DNA of 64,000 nt, from the NCBI GenBank assembly GCA_949296455.1, contig CASFOZ010000008.1, positions 1 to 64,000 on the forward strand. Reading direction: 5' to 3'. Positions within the stretch are counted from its first letter, which is position 1, and every line of letters begins with the position of its first letter. The notes beneath the pieces are model-generated. The model saw only the letters and a program-made list of their open reading frames with translations. It did no database searches and was not told where the DNA came from. Below are positions 1 to 8,606 of the stretch, one piece after another. The translations under genes were made by a program, and so were the position numbers. The DNA comes from an uncultured Eubacteriales bacterium. GTDB taxonomy: Bacteria > Bacillota > Clostridia > Christensenellales > CALVMC01.

Positions 1-736
1 GTTCATCATTAGGATCTTGCTTAACAAGTTTACCTTCAATAGCATATTGCAAAATAGATTTTTTTAACTTATCCGTAATTTCATTTTCTAGTTTAGTTAA
101 CTGCTTTTCTAACTTATCGTATTGTTGTAATAATGATTCTATTTGTTCTATACGCTCCACTATGCGTTTTTGTTCTGAAAGGGGTGGTAGTGGAATTAAA
201 TAATTGCCAACTGTTGACATGCTTAAAAAGATTTGATTTGTTGTTCCAGTAGATGATTTTTCAATTTCAGTCCTCATTAAGAAAAGAAAATGTCGCAAAA
301 AGAAACTTGTTTCTTTATATAAATTTCTCATAACAAATAAGTGTCCATCTGTTAAAACATTTGTTTTGTCATCCATGAAAATTCCACTTCTTCCTATTGT
401 TCCATTCCCCAATGTATTGAGTAATACATCATATTTTTTTAAAAAATAAAAATTTGGCATATATTCAAAAAAATCATTTGTTCCGTATTTAGCAAAGTTA
501 TAATCAATTTTTATTCCGTTATTAGCCGCCTGACCTATTATTAAATTATCATTTGGTATATTGTTATACTTAGGAGTTTTACCACTATACAAATACATAC
601 TTAAATTTTTTAGTCTAATCCATTCCCAGCTTTCTGGTATTTCAAATGGTAATTCGTCCGTTATGTCTTTGGTCTCTTTTCCTATCTTCTCATAATAACG
701 ATTATGTGAGTGATCAATATGTGCAATTATAATAAA
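1..736 (-). CDS. hsdS: HsdS type I restriction specificity subunit, 5'-broken fragment
   Basis: The minus-strand frame stays open from 736 to the window edge (about 245 codons). It contains the spacer ITDELPFEIPESWEW, which in HsdS precedes a target recognition domain, then about 150 residues of recognition domain, then PLPPLSEQKRIVERIEQIES and a helical conserved region ending LKKSILQYAIEGKLV. HsdS gives type I restriction-modification complexes their DNA specificity. The fragment looks like one half-subunit (one recognition domain plus one helical spacer). It has no ATG, GTG or TTG start before the recognition domain: the first in-frame ATG is at 596-598, and the frame is blocked upstream by the TAA at 737-739. 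It is therefore a broken copy, or a silent cassette of an HsdS shuffling locus, with the rest beyond the left edge. The family call is firm. Whether it is expressed is not. Confidence 0.75.
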
Positions 737-979
737 TTATTTATTAAAATTATGTAGAATTTCAATCGCAAAATCTAAAATTTGCTCAATTTGAATAGAA
801 TGCAGTTCGCCTATTGCTAGGTCAAGGTTAAAATATTCATGCCATTTGTCTTTTGAAAAGTTTTTGGTGAATTGCTTTTCAAGTTCTATAATTTTTGTTA
901 GTTGAAGTTCATATTCAGCTGACATTTTTTGTTCATAATATTTTTCCTTAATAAATTCTACAAGAGTTTCATTTTTCAT
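737..979 (-). CDS. small helical protein, DUF6809-like
   Basis: An 80-residue protein starting at the ATG at 977-979, which is preceded by a good GGAGGG Shine-Dalgarno three bases upstream. An upstream in-frame start exists but has no such site. The sequence is acidic and alpha-helical (EYELQLTKIIELEKQF, then LAIGELHSIQIEQILDFAIE) and resembles, from memory, the short DUF6809 proteins common in mobile elements of Clostridia, whose function is unknown. Its stop TAA is followed in the same frame by the HsdS fragment, so the two were probably joined by a deletion. It diverges from the GmrSD-like gene at 1121. Confidence 0.6.
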   Translation of the reverse strand: MKNETLVEFIKEKYYEQKMSAEYELQLTKIIELEKQFTKNFSKDKWHEYFNLDLAIGELHSIQIEQILDFAIEILHNFNK

Positions 980-1120
980 AAGCCCTCCAAGTGTTGAGTG
1001 TGTTTTAACTCTTATAAAAATTTTTTGCAAGTGTTTTCAAAAAATGTTAATATTTATTTTGTAATTTTATACAAAAACAAAACATATATGTTATACTTAT
1101 TATGTTAACAGGAGAAAAAT

Positions 1121-2833
1121 ATGTCAAAGTTAAATATAGATCAAAGTTCAATTAAAAAATTATTTGAAGATAAAAAATCTGACTTTTTAATACCAGATTA
1201 TCAAAGACCTTATGCGTGGGGAGAAGAAGAGTGTCAAACTTTATGGGATGATATTTTTGAATTTGCATTTCCAGATGACAACAAAGACAAATTTAACAAA
1301 GATGAAGAATATTACTTAGGACCAATTGTTACATTTAAAAATAGCGATAATAAAAAAGAAATTATTGATGGACAACAAAGACTTACTACGTTAATGCTAT
1401 TGTTAAGAGCTTTCTATTCTAAATTTAGCAATATGAAAGATGAAAATTCAATTCAAACAAGAGAAACAATTGCAAGATGTATATGGAAAACAGACGAATT
1501 TGGGAAACCTGATTTAAACGCATTAAAAATAGATTCTGAAGTCGCTACAGACAATGATAAAGATGAGTTTTTAAAAATATTAAGAACAGGGGATGCTGTT
1601 GGATTAAAAAGTCGATATGCTGAAAACTTTAGGTTTTTTGAAAAAAAGATTAATGAATTTTTACTTGGATATTCATCATATTTTCCATATCTCCCTATCA
1701 GAATTTTAAATAATTGCATACTTTTACCTATTGAAGCTGAGGACCAAAATACTGCATTAAGAATATTTTCTACGCTAAACGATAGAGGGAAACCTTTGTC
1801 TGATGCCGATATTTTTAAGGCTCAATTCTATAAATATTTTACCGAATTAGGTAAGAAAAAATATTTTATCGACAAATGGAAAGAGTTAGAAGACTTATGT
1901 GAAAAAATGTTTAATCCTCAATCTGGAACACCCCTAGACGAGCTTTTTACTAGATATATGTATTTTGAGAGAGCAAAATTAGGTATTAAAACGTCTACCA
2001 CAGAGGCTTTAAGGAAGTTTTATGAAAAGAATAAATATGCAATTTTAAAAAGCGAAGGTACTTTTAATAATTTAATAGATTTGGCAAATTTCTGGAAAGA
2101 TGTGTATAACCAAAATGAAGATAGATTTTCTAATGAAATTTTAAAAAAGTTGTTTGTTTTGTATTATGCACCAAACGGAATGTGGACATATATACAAAAT
2201 AGAGACAATAATGGGCTTCTTAAAGAAAATGAGTTTAGTGATTTTTTGAGTAAGATAATTGCATTTATTTGGGCATATGCAATTTATATGCCTGGTGTAA
2301 ATGCTTTAAGGACCCCTATATTTAATGAGATGAATAATATTGTTCTTGGGAAAAAGGTTGAATTTGGCGATAATAAATTTGATTTGCAACAGTTAAAAAA
2401 TATGTTTACTAACTATGAATTTAATAACAACAGACCAATTACAAAGTCAATGCTTGCATGGTGGGCATTTCAAGATAGAGATCAAAATTTAATTTCATTG
2501 GAAAAGGGTTTTGAAATAGAACACATATATCCTAAAAATAGATATGAAAAAGAAAAATCGTTAAACGATAAGCGAAACTTAGAGAAATTGGGAAATAAAT
2601 CTCTATTAGAAAAGAAAATAAATATAAGAGCATCTGATTATAGATTTATAGACAAGATAAAATACTATGAGGGTTTTGAAAGTAGAGGAAAAATAAAAGA
2701 AGGTACTGAAATAATCTCATTAAAAAAACTTGCAAATAGAACAGATTTTGTTGAAGATGACATAATAGAAAGAAACGAAATGATAATTAATACATTTATG
2801 AATTACTTAAAAGAAAACAACTTAGAGAAATAA
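1121..2833 (+). CDS. GmrSD-like restriction protein (DUF262 + DUF1524 HNH)
   Basis: 570 residues. The N-terminal DUF262 domain has PDYQRPYAW (residues about 25-33) and DGQQRLTT (about 83-90), the ParB/Srx-like motifs of GmrS. The C-terminal DUF1524 domain has an HNH-type site, EIEHIYPKN at about 465-473, followed by NLEKLGNKSLL. The architecture matches single-chain GmrSD type IV restriction enzymes, which use NTP hydrolysis to cut modified DNA such as glucosylated hydroxymethylcytosine DNA of phages. The start has a clear AGGAG eight bases upstream. The gene sits beside a broken type I specificity gene and a serine recombinase, consistent with a small defence island. Substrate specificity cannot be read from the sequence. 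Confidence 0.85.
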   Translation: MSKLNIDQSSIKKLFEDKKSDFLIPDYQRPYAWGEEECQTLWDDIFEFAFPDDNKDKFNKDEEYYLGPIVTFKNSDNKKEIIDGQQRLTTLMLLLRAFYSKFSNMKDENSIQTRETIARCIWKTDEFGKPDLNALKIDSEVATDNDKDEFLKILRTGDAVGLKSRYAENFRFFEKKINEFLLGYSSYFPYLPIRILNNCILLPIEAEDQNTALRIFSTLNDRGKPLSDADIFKAQFYKYFTELGKKKYFIDKWKELEDLCEKMFNPQSGTPLDELFTRYMYFERAKLGIKTSTTEALRKFYEKNKYAILKSEGTFNNLIDLANFWKDVYNQNEDRFSNEILKKLFVLYYAPNGMWTYIQNRDNNGLLKENEFSDFLSKIIAFIWAYAIYMPGVNALRTPIFNEMNNIVLGKKVEFGDNKFDLQQLKNMFTNYEFNNNRPITKSMLAWWAFQDRDQNLISLEKGFEIEHIYPKNRYEKEKSLNDKRNLEKLGNKSLLEKKINIRASDYRFIDKIKYYEGFESRGKIKEGTEIISLKKLANRTDFVEDDIIERNEMIINTFMNYLKENNLEK

Positions 2834-2846
2834 TCATTGCCTCTCT
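2834..2846. repeat. 13-bp direct repeat (second copy 3937-3949)
   Basis: TCATTGCCTCTCT occurs immediately after the GmrSD-like stop codon and again at 3937-3949, just before the small ORF at 3972. The two copies bracket the gene-free C-depleted stretch. They could be the footprint of an insertion or a recombination between similar gene ends. At 13 bp chance is not excluded. Confidence 0.4.
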
Positions 2847-2878
2847 TTTTGAGATAAAAGAAAAGGTAAAAGAGATTG

Positions 2879-2905
2879 GTCACACTGAAAGGTGTGGCTT
2901 TTTTT
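2879..2905 (+). terminator. intrinsic terminator after the GmrSD-like gene
   Basis: GTCACAC (2879-2885) pairs with GTGTGGC (2892-2898), a 7-bp stem with one G-T pair and a TGAAAG loop, followed by seven T residues. It lies 45 bases after the stop codon at 2833. Confidence 0.8.
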
Positions 2906-3971
2906 GTGCAACAAAATGCGGGAAAGAGGGGTGATGGGAATAAAAAGTTGAAATAATTTTATGGGGACGATGAAAAGGCTTATGAAATGAGGGATTAATG
3001 GGTTTTGGGTGATTGGAAGTTGTGTTGAAAATGGTGGTGAAGTGTTAAAAGAGGGTTGAATTTGCTTGAAATTGGGAATTTTTTATGCAACAAGAGTGCC
3101 TTATATAGAGGGGCATTTTTTTATTTGAGATAAAAAAGCTTATAATTTCTGTCATTATTTGAATAACGGAACGGGTAGTTTTATTTTGAAAAAATACTTG
3201 TAACGGGACTAGGAGCTAATGGTTTATTAAAGGTTGTTGAGTAGAGAGAGGGTAAATATAAATGGAGGTGTTTAATGGAAATAGGATAAGCAATTAGTAT
3301 GGCAAAAACAAGAAAAAGGTTTAGATTTGTGCTTGATATTAAAGTTTTTAGGAGAGTTGAAAAAGTGTGTTAAAGCGGATTTAATATCTTTATCTTTATA
3401 ATCTCATTATAAGAACAAATTCCAATAATATTTATTTAGATTAAAAAATAAAAGAGGAGATGACGGCGAAAATGGGCGGTGTTTGGCAAGCTTAATGAGT
3501 GGCGAGGAAAGTGTAAAGGAAAGGAGTATTTTAAGAAAATTAGGCGAGTAATGGGAATAACGCAAACAAGCAAATGGATGTTGATTTGGCTGGGAAATTG
3601 AAGTTTATGAACAAATTTATTGTTAAAATTATTGAAGCAGGAAAAGAGGTGGCTCAAAGTGCTGGGAAGACGCCTAAAAGCCAAGAAAATAAGGGTATAT
3701 TTTGACGCACCCCATATTGGCACTGACGCACTTTGCGCCACCTATGTTTAGCCGAGAAGTGGGAAACCCACTTTCGCTTTAAGCAAGATTACTAGCATCT
3801 AGATATTTTAATTTTATGGAATTTTTTTAACCTTAAATTGGCTTTACCTTCTTTCCAAAAAGCTTAGCAGGTAATACTTCTGGGACCTTAATTGAAGAAA
3901 TAAAAAATGGAGCTTTTAAACAAAAAATTATTTAACTCATTGCCTCTCTAATTGTGATGAGGAGAATAATT
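2906..3971. other. gene-free, C-depleted stretch in the island
   Basis: About 1.07 kb in which I find no supported gene on either strand. The longest frames lack a ribosome binding site or resemble no known family. The plus strand is strikingly poor in C: a hand count gives about 45 C in 2941-3660, and 3001-3060 has no C but 24 G. From 3757 to 3773 there is a perfect 7-bp inverted repeat, AAGTGGG/CCCACTT with an AAA loop. The stretch may be decayed mobile-element DNA. A short frame at 3607-3705 and another at 3299-3373 could be gene remnants, but I cannot name them. Confidence 0.5.
3097..3122 (+). terminator. possible intrinsic terminator
   Basis: TGCC (3097-3100) can pair with GGCA (3112-3115), extended by two T-G pairs, followed by seven T. 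The stem is short, and there is no confirmed gene just upstream, so this may be a relic. Confidence 0.4.
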
Positions 3972-4199
3972 ATGAATGAACTAAATTTAAACAATGTGAT
4001 TGTGATTGATAGAGTTTCAAAGAAGGTGTTAAATGACCCACAAATTGAGATTGACGAAGAGGTCTACGCCGAGGCGGTTTCACGGTTAGTGGAAAAATTA
4101 TTGGTAGGCTTAAGAGAGAAGAGAGATTTAAAGAATCTAACACCGAGAAGTATGTTTTCATATAAAAAGCCAGACAGCAGAAAGACTTCGCGACCATAA
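3972..4199 (+). CDS. small hypothetical protein upstream of the recombinase
   Basis: 75 residues starting at the ATG at 3972, preceded by GAGGAG at about eight bases. An earlier ATG at 3954 has no ribosome binding site. The sequence is charged, with a helical middle (EVYAEAVSRLVEKLLVGL) and a basic tail. I do not recognise a family. It lies 230 bases upstream of the serine recombinase on the same strand, where mobile elements often carry small accessory or excision-related proteins, but nothing in the sequence shows such a role. The gap 4200-4431 between the two holds no further gene that I can support. Confidence 0.5.
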   Translation: MNELNLNNVIVIDRVSKKVLNDPQIEIDEEVYAEAVSRLVEKLLVGLREKRDLKNLTPRSMFSYKKPDSRKTSRP

Positions 4200-4431
4200 A
4201 TTTGCAAACAAATTTATTTACTGCGTTAACTGTAAAATATCCCAAAACAGTCATTTATGGAAACTAAACTCCTGCTTTGGAATACTTCCCGAGCCTTGTC
4301 TCGCTGGTTTTTCTGCAGTCTGGGAATATTAAAAATCTTTCAGGTTTGTGCTAGACTTATGGAAAAGTTTGTGGTATGTGTTTGTAATGAAAGATACTCA
4401 AAAATCAAAGTATTTAATTATAGGAGAAAAG

Positions 4432-6135
4432 ATGAAAAAAATTGTAATTTATGCTAGATATTCTAGTGATAGGCAAACGGAGCAGTCGATCGAGGGGCAA
4501 CTTCGAGTGTGTCACGAGTATGCAGAGCGCAATGATTATGTGGTTGTTCATGAGTATATCGACAGGGCACTTTCAGGGACGACCGACAGAAGACCTGCCT
4601 TTTTGCAGATGATTGAGGACAGCAAGAAAAAAGAGTTTGAGTATGTGCTGGTGTATCAACTTGATAGGTTTGCAAGGAATAGATATGACAGTGCGAACTA
4701 CAAAATGAAACTTAAAAAGAATGGAGTGCGAGTGCTGTCGGCAAGAGAAAATATTTCGGATGATGCCAGCGGAATTTTGATGGAAAGCGTGCTTGAAGGT
4801 ATGGCGGAGTATTATTCTGCCGAGCTCAGCCAAAAGGTTAAGCGTGGGGTGCGTGAAAGTTTGATTAAGGGCTATTACACAGGCGGGCAGGTCACATACG
4901 GCTACAAAATTGAAGATAAGAAATGGAAAATTGATGAAGAGCACGCAGAGTTTGTTCGGCAGGCGTTTAATGAATATGCAGTGGGAGAGAAGGCGACTGA
5001 AATTGCTGACCATCTAAATGCACAAGGTTCAAGAACTACGACTGGCAAAAAGTGGAACGGCAATGCGATTTCAAAGATGCTACACAACCAAAGATATATG
5101 GGAATTGAAAAGTTTGGTGGTGAGATTTTTGCCGATGTAATTCCACCAATAGTTGAAGAAAAGTTGTGGCAAGTGGTGAATGGTATGATGGAGCACTATC
5201 GCAGGAACTACAAAAAGGACAAATACGACCCATACTTTTTAACAGGCAAAATCTTCTGTGGATACTGCGGTGAAAGCGTGATTGCCGAGGCAGGTTCCAG
5301 TCATTTGGGAACGAGATACAAATATTATAAGTGCCACACTAAAAAGGTCAAGGGCAAGGCATGTTTGCTTAGAAACTATCGCAAGCATGAACTTGAACAA
5401 CTCATTATTGACAAGACTAAAAAATATATTTTAACTCCAAGCAAAATTGAGGAGATTGCTCATATGGTTGTGGACAGATACAACTCCGAGATTTCAAACA
5501 ATGTTGTGCTTAAATGCCTTGAAAAAGAACTTAGACAAATAAATAACAAAATAAATAGCCTTGTGAAAAATATGGAACAGGGCATAGTTTTGCTCGCCCT
5601 TCGTGAAACGCTTTACAAACTTGAAAATGACAGGGCAGATATTCAACTTAAAATTGCCGAAGAGAAAAGTAAGTTTGATAAGCCACTAAACTTTGAAGAT
5701 GTCAAAAATTTTATATCACTATTTGCCAGCAAAGATTATGACGACGTGTTTGAGCGAAACGAATTTTTCAACCGATTTATCAAAAAGGTGCTTTTATTCA
5801 ATGATAAAATTATTGTGATTGTGCGAGGTGGCAAAGGTGCCGACAATGAACTTGCCATAAACAACGACGAACTTTACGCAAAAAGAATTTTAGAAAAATT
5901 TGAGAAAAAAGAAACAAGTGAAAATAATTTAGAAAATAAAAATGGGAGTTTCGACAATTCGGGCTCCCATTTTTGTGAAAATGATAAAATTTTAAAAGAA
6001 AAAGAGGCTGAATTAGACAATTTCGTCCATCAGCCTCCTCGTGGCGGAGAGTTAGGGATTCGAACCCCAGGTAGCTTGCACTACAACGGTTTTCAAGACC
6101 GCCGCTTTCGACCGCTCAGCCAACTCTCCGAATAA
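4432..6135 (+). CDS. large serine recombinase (integrase of the island)
   Basis: 567 residues from the ATG at 4432, which has AGGAG about six bases upstream. A longer in-frame start at 4348 lacks a ribosome binding site. The N-terminal resolvase domain has YARYSSDRQ with the likely catalytic serine at residue 11 and QLDRFARN around 75-82. A recombinase domain follows, then a zinc ribbon (CGYCG at about 274, later CHTKK and KACLLR) and a coiled coil. Enzymes of this type integrate and excise mobile elements. The last part is odd: the frame passes through an intrinsic terminator at 5938-5974 and then antisense through tRNA-Ser (6042-6129), which gives the spurious tail GELGIRTPG. The native protein probably ended before or near 5938, and the tail is probably host sequence gained at integration or by loss of a stop. 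Confidence 0.9.
   Translation: MKKIVIYARYSSDRQTEQSIEGQLRVCHEYAERNDYVVVHEYIDRALSGTTDRRPAFLQMIEDSKKKEFEYVLVYQLDRFARNRYDSANYKMKLKKNGVRVLSARENISDDASGILMESVLEGMAEYYSAELSQKVKRGVRESLIKGYYTGGQVTYGYKIEDKKWKIDEEHAEFVRQAFNEYAVGEKATEIADHLNAQGSRTTTGKKWNGNAISKMLHNQRYMGIEKFGGEIFADVIPPIVEEKLWQVVNGMMEHYRRNYKKDKYDPYFLTGKIFCGYCGESVIAEAGSSHLGTRYKYYKCHTKKVKGKACLLRNYRKHELEQLIIDKTKKYILTPSKIEEIAHMVVDRYNSEISNNVVLKCLEKELRQINNKINSLVKNMEQGIVLLALRETLYKLENDRADIQLKIAEEKSKFDKPLNFEDVKNFISLFASKDYDDVFERNEFFNRFIKKVLLFNDKIIVIVRGGKGADNELAINNDELYAKRILEKFEKKETSENNLENKNGSFDNSGSHFCENDKILKEKEAELDNFVHQPPRGGELGIRTPGSLHYNGFQDRRFRPLSQLSE
5938..5974 (+). terminator. intrinsic terminator inside the annotated recombinase frame
   Basis: AAAAATGGGAG (5938-5948) and CTCCCATTTTT (5964-5974) form a perfect 11-bp stem ending in T residues. 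Being A-rich on one side and T-rich on the other, it can work in both directions. Its position inside the open frame suggests that the recombinase mRNA ends here and that the frame beyond is not normally translated. Confidence 0.75.
6004..6037 (-). terminator. intrinsic terminator of tRNA-Ser
   Basis: On the minus strand GAGGCTGA and TCAGCCTC (complement of 6030-6037 and 6004-6011) form an 8-bp stem followed by TTTTTCTTTT, starting five bases past the tRNA CCA end. It is the natural terminator of the tRNA gene and implies that the original chromosome sequence continues to at least about 6000. Confidence 0.8.
6042..6129 (-). tRNA. tRNA-Ser (anticodon TGA)
   Basis: On the minus strand the acceptor arms GGAGAGT (6123-6129) and ACTCTCC (6046-6052) pair. 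The D-arm has GGCTGAGCGGTC, the anticodon loop reads CTTGAAA (anticodon TGA), a long variable arm follows as in class II tRNAs, and the T-loop is GGTTCGAATCC. Discriminator G and an encoded CCA end at 6042. The length of 88 nt suits tRNA-Ser. It reads UCN codons. The integrase gene abuts its 3' side, the usual position of tRNA-associated islands. Confidence 0.97.
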
Positions 6136-6285
6136 GTTACTGTTGTATTATATATTATTTGTTTTTTATTTGCAAGTATTTAATTTTAAAATCTGTTTTA
6201 TAATCAAACTTTTAATTAAAATTTTCCATAAAATAATTTTCCTTATTTTTTCCGTTGTATTATAATTTATTTCAGGTGATAATTT

Positions 6286-6846
6286 ATGTTATATGTTTTA
6301 AGACACTGTCAGACTGATTGGAATAAAACCGATACCATTCAAGGAAAAGCAGATATTCCTTTAAACGATACGGGGCGGCTTCAAGCCAAAATGGCAAGAG
6401 AAAAACTTATCGGAATAGATTTTAAGAAAGTTTATTCTTCTCCCGCATCGAGAGCTCTTGAAACAGTAGAGATTGCCTGCCGTGTGCCTGATTCAGTTGA
6501 CGCTCGTCTTTCGGAAAGAAATTTCGGAAGTATGGAAGGGAAGAATAAACACCAAGTAAATTTCCCGAAAATATGGAATGTCGATTTTAAGGCTCCGGAA
6601 GATATTGAAAGTTTAGAGGATATTAAAAAAAGAGTTTATTCTTTTCTCGATGAAATAAAAGACGAATGTTTAAAATTCAATATACTTGTCTGTGCGCACG
6701 GAGGAACTAATATGGTTATTGCTTCCTATTTTCTTAAAGAGCCTGCAAGCGGAAGTTTATATGATTATCTTATAAAAAACGGTCAGATTGCCGTTTATGA
6801 TTATACTAAAAATTATAGCGGACAGAATAAACCGGATATAATTTAG
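6286..6846 (+). CDS. histidine phosphatase family protein (phosphoglycerate-mutase-like)
   Basis: 186 residues. The N-terminal signature is LRHCQTDWN, with the catalytic His at about residue 7 (the usual RHG reads RHC here). The second core Arg lies in YSSPASRALET and the second His in VCAHGGTN. This is the branch-1 histidine phosphatase fold, which hydrolyses small phosphate esters or acts as a cofactor-dependent mutase. The short length and SERNFGSMEG favour a phosphatase such as the CobC/GpmB-like proteins. AGGTG stands nine bases before the ATG. The substrate is unknown. Confidence 0.85.
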   Translation: MLYVLRHCQTDWNKTDTIQGKADIPLNDTGRLQAKMAREKLIGIDFKKVYSSPASRALETVEIACRVPDSVDARLSERNFGSMEGKNKHQVNFPKIWNVDFKAPEDIESLEDIKKRVYSFLDEIKDECLKFNILVCAHGGTNMVIASYFLKEPASGSLYDYLIKNGQIAVYDYTKNYSGQNKPDII

Positions 6847-6977
6847 CAGTTTAATTTATAAGCAATTATGCTATTGAATAAATTTAGCATTTAAAAAGGT
6901 ACGATATCTGAGTTTTAAATTATGTTTTAACATAAATTCAATATTTTACTAACAGATTTGTTTTAAATAATTATACT

Positions 6978-7874
6978 TTATATAATTACGAAATTACCCG
7001 GAGTAAGACAGCAATAACTTATCAAAGCGAGAATACCGCTTATTATTATCTGATGGGTAATGTAGAAGAAAATCGCATATTTTCCGGCAAAGGTTACGGG
7101 GCAGGTAATTTTTTTCACAAGAGAGTTTTTCATTTTTGAAGTTTTTGTTTTATAAATCAGAGGTCCTAAGCCTGCTCCTAAAAATACAAGGGCGGTATAC
7201 GGGATAAGAGGGAAGTAGTCGGCAGATTGAAGTGAACCGGTTATCAGATTTTCGTGAATAAAAAACAGGTTGGCAGTATTGTTTAAAGTTGCGTTGTTTA
7301 AATAAATATCGAGCATAAAAACGGTAAAAGACAATATCATGGAAACTACTATTCTGCTGTCACGTGATTTAAATATAACGGTAACCAAATAGTAAATAAA
7401 AACTGCAATCGACAGCATATGAAGGACGCCGAAAGAAATGAATATGTTCAAAAAGTAGGTGACAAACGATATCATACCTGCGCAGAACCCGATTACTATG
7501 GCTCGTTTAAGATTGCTTCTGCTGAAAGAGCATGAAATGCCGCAAATACCGAAAAAGCATATAAGAACGATATCGTGGACTACAAGTCTTAAATCCCAAT
7601 TCCAGTACCATCTTGCGAAATTTACGAAATCGATAAGATTTTCCGTTCCCGTCGCAATCCAGGCTTTTGCGAAAACAAATCCGACATCGAACATAAAATG
7701 GTCGAAAAGCATAAGGATAATACAGAATCCTCTTATAAAATCAATTTCCCATATACGCTCTTTTTTGTCCTTTTTAACACCTATTCCGAGGTACAGACAA
7801 ATTTTTTTAAATGGTGTTTTGGGTTGAGCTTTTTCCACGGGTATTTCATCGCTGAAAAGTAAAGGGTAGTTCAT
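6978..7874 (-). CDS. DUF1624 / HGSNAT-like membrane acyltransferase
   Basis: 298 residues with several hydrophobic segments. After a short cytoplasmic N-terminus comes RIWEIDFIRGFCIILMLFDH, the start of the heparan-alpha-glucosaminide N-acetyltransferase catalytic domain (DUF1624), including the conserved Asp-Arg-Gly region and a later His. Members are integral membrane proteins thought to move acetyl groups across the membrane, and bacterial substrates are mostly unknown. It lies three bases after the gene at 7878-8405 on the minus strand, so the two are likely co-transcribed. Confidence 0.75.
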   Translation of the reverse strand: MNYPLLFSDEIPVEKAQPKTPFKKICLYLGIGVKKDKKERIWEIDFIRGFCIILMLFDHFMFDVGFVFAKAWIATGTENLIDFVNFARWYWNWDLRLVVHDIVLICFFGICGISCSFSRSNLKRAIVIGFCAGMISFVTYFLNIFISFGVLHMLSIAVFIYYLVTVIFKSRDSRIVVSMILSFTVFMLDIYLNNATLNNTANLFFIHENLITGSLQSADYFPLIPYTALVFLGAGLGPLIYKTKTSKMKNSLVKKITCPVTFAGKYAIFFYITHQIIISGILALISYCCLTPGNFVII

Positions 7875-7877
7875 AAT

Positions 7878-8405
7878 TTATCCTTTTAATCGATTTCTTT
7901 TTTCCTTAGGTACTACTTTAATCAGTTTTAATTTTCTTCCTTCTTCGGCATAGACATTGAATTTATCTGAGTACTCGTAAATTATCCAATCAGGTCTTCT
8001 TATACTTCTGTAAATTAAAGGTGTTTCGAGTTCGGGACGGATATAATCTTTACTTCGTTGTTTTTCTCTGTAGAATTTTTCTCCCAAAGTCTCGAATTTT
8101 TTTCTGCGGATATTTTCTTTGATACGAGCAGTAGGCTTTAAAATATAATTTTTAACGCATATAATTATACTGCATATAAAAGATAAAATCAATCCGGCGT
8201 AGAAAAGAAATGCGTCGAGTGAAAAAGGACTGAGTTTTAAACCTGAGAGAAAAATGAAAATTGAATAAATGAGATAGAAAAACGGAATGTAAAGGCCGGT
8301 ATAGGCAAGAAAGGCGCAAAAGAAATTGAAGGCCATTTTTATAAAACCGAATATTTTTTTTAATATATAAAGAATGAGTCCGCCTATGGTAAAACCGAAT
8401 TTCAT
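7878..8405 (-). CDS. hypothetical membrane protein
   Basis: 175 residues. The first 90 are hydrophobic (segments around 15-35, 40-55 and 65-90). The rest is a basic cytoplasmic tail rich in Lys, Arg and Glu, ending VVPKEKRNRLKG. No family is recognised. It is the promoter-proximal gene of a two-gene minus-strand unit with the DUF1624 protein and diverges from proS across a 200-bp gap. Confidence 0.6.
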   Translation of the reverse strand: MKFGFTIGGLILYILKKIFGFIKMAFNFFCAFLAYTGLYIPFFYLIYSIFIFLSGLKLSPFSLDAFLFYAGLILSFICSIIICVKNYILKPTARIKENIRRKKFETLGEKFYREKQRSKDYIRPELETPLIYRSIRRPDWIIYEYSDKFNVYAEEGRKLKLIKVVPKEKRNRLKG

Positions 8406-8606
8406 AGTTAAGATTATAACATTAAATATAAATATTGTAAACGCAGATAAATTCGAATAAGATAAATTTATTAATAATTATGCAAAAATAATAGAATAAA
8501 AATAAGAAAAATAAATTTTCTCGGTAACCGTTTTAGGCTTGATTTTGTTGATTTTATTTATAAAGTATTATATACTGAAAATTAAAGTTAATTTTCGGAG
8601 ATTTTT

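Noticed and set aside
3436-3741. 101-codon minus-strand frame in the island
   Set aside because: No ribosome binding site, no family resemblance and odd composition. Its length follows from the scarcity of C on the plus strand.
4348-4431. Longer start for the serine recombinase
   Set aside because: The family begins with KKIVIYARYS, and the ATG at 4432 has a good AGGAG, while 4348 has none.
6286-6846. Loss of catalytic residues because RHG reads RHC in the histidine phosphatase
   Set aside because: The catalytic Arg and His are present. Gly to Cys at this place should not remove the active site.
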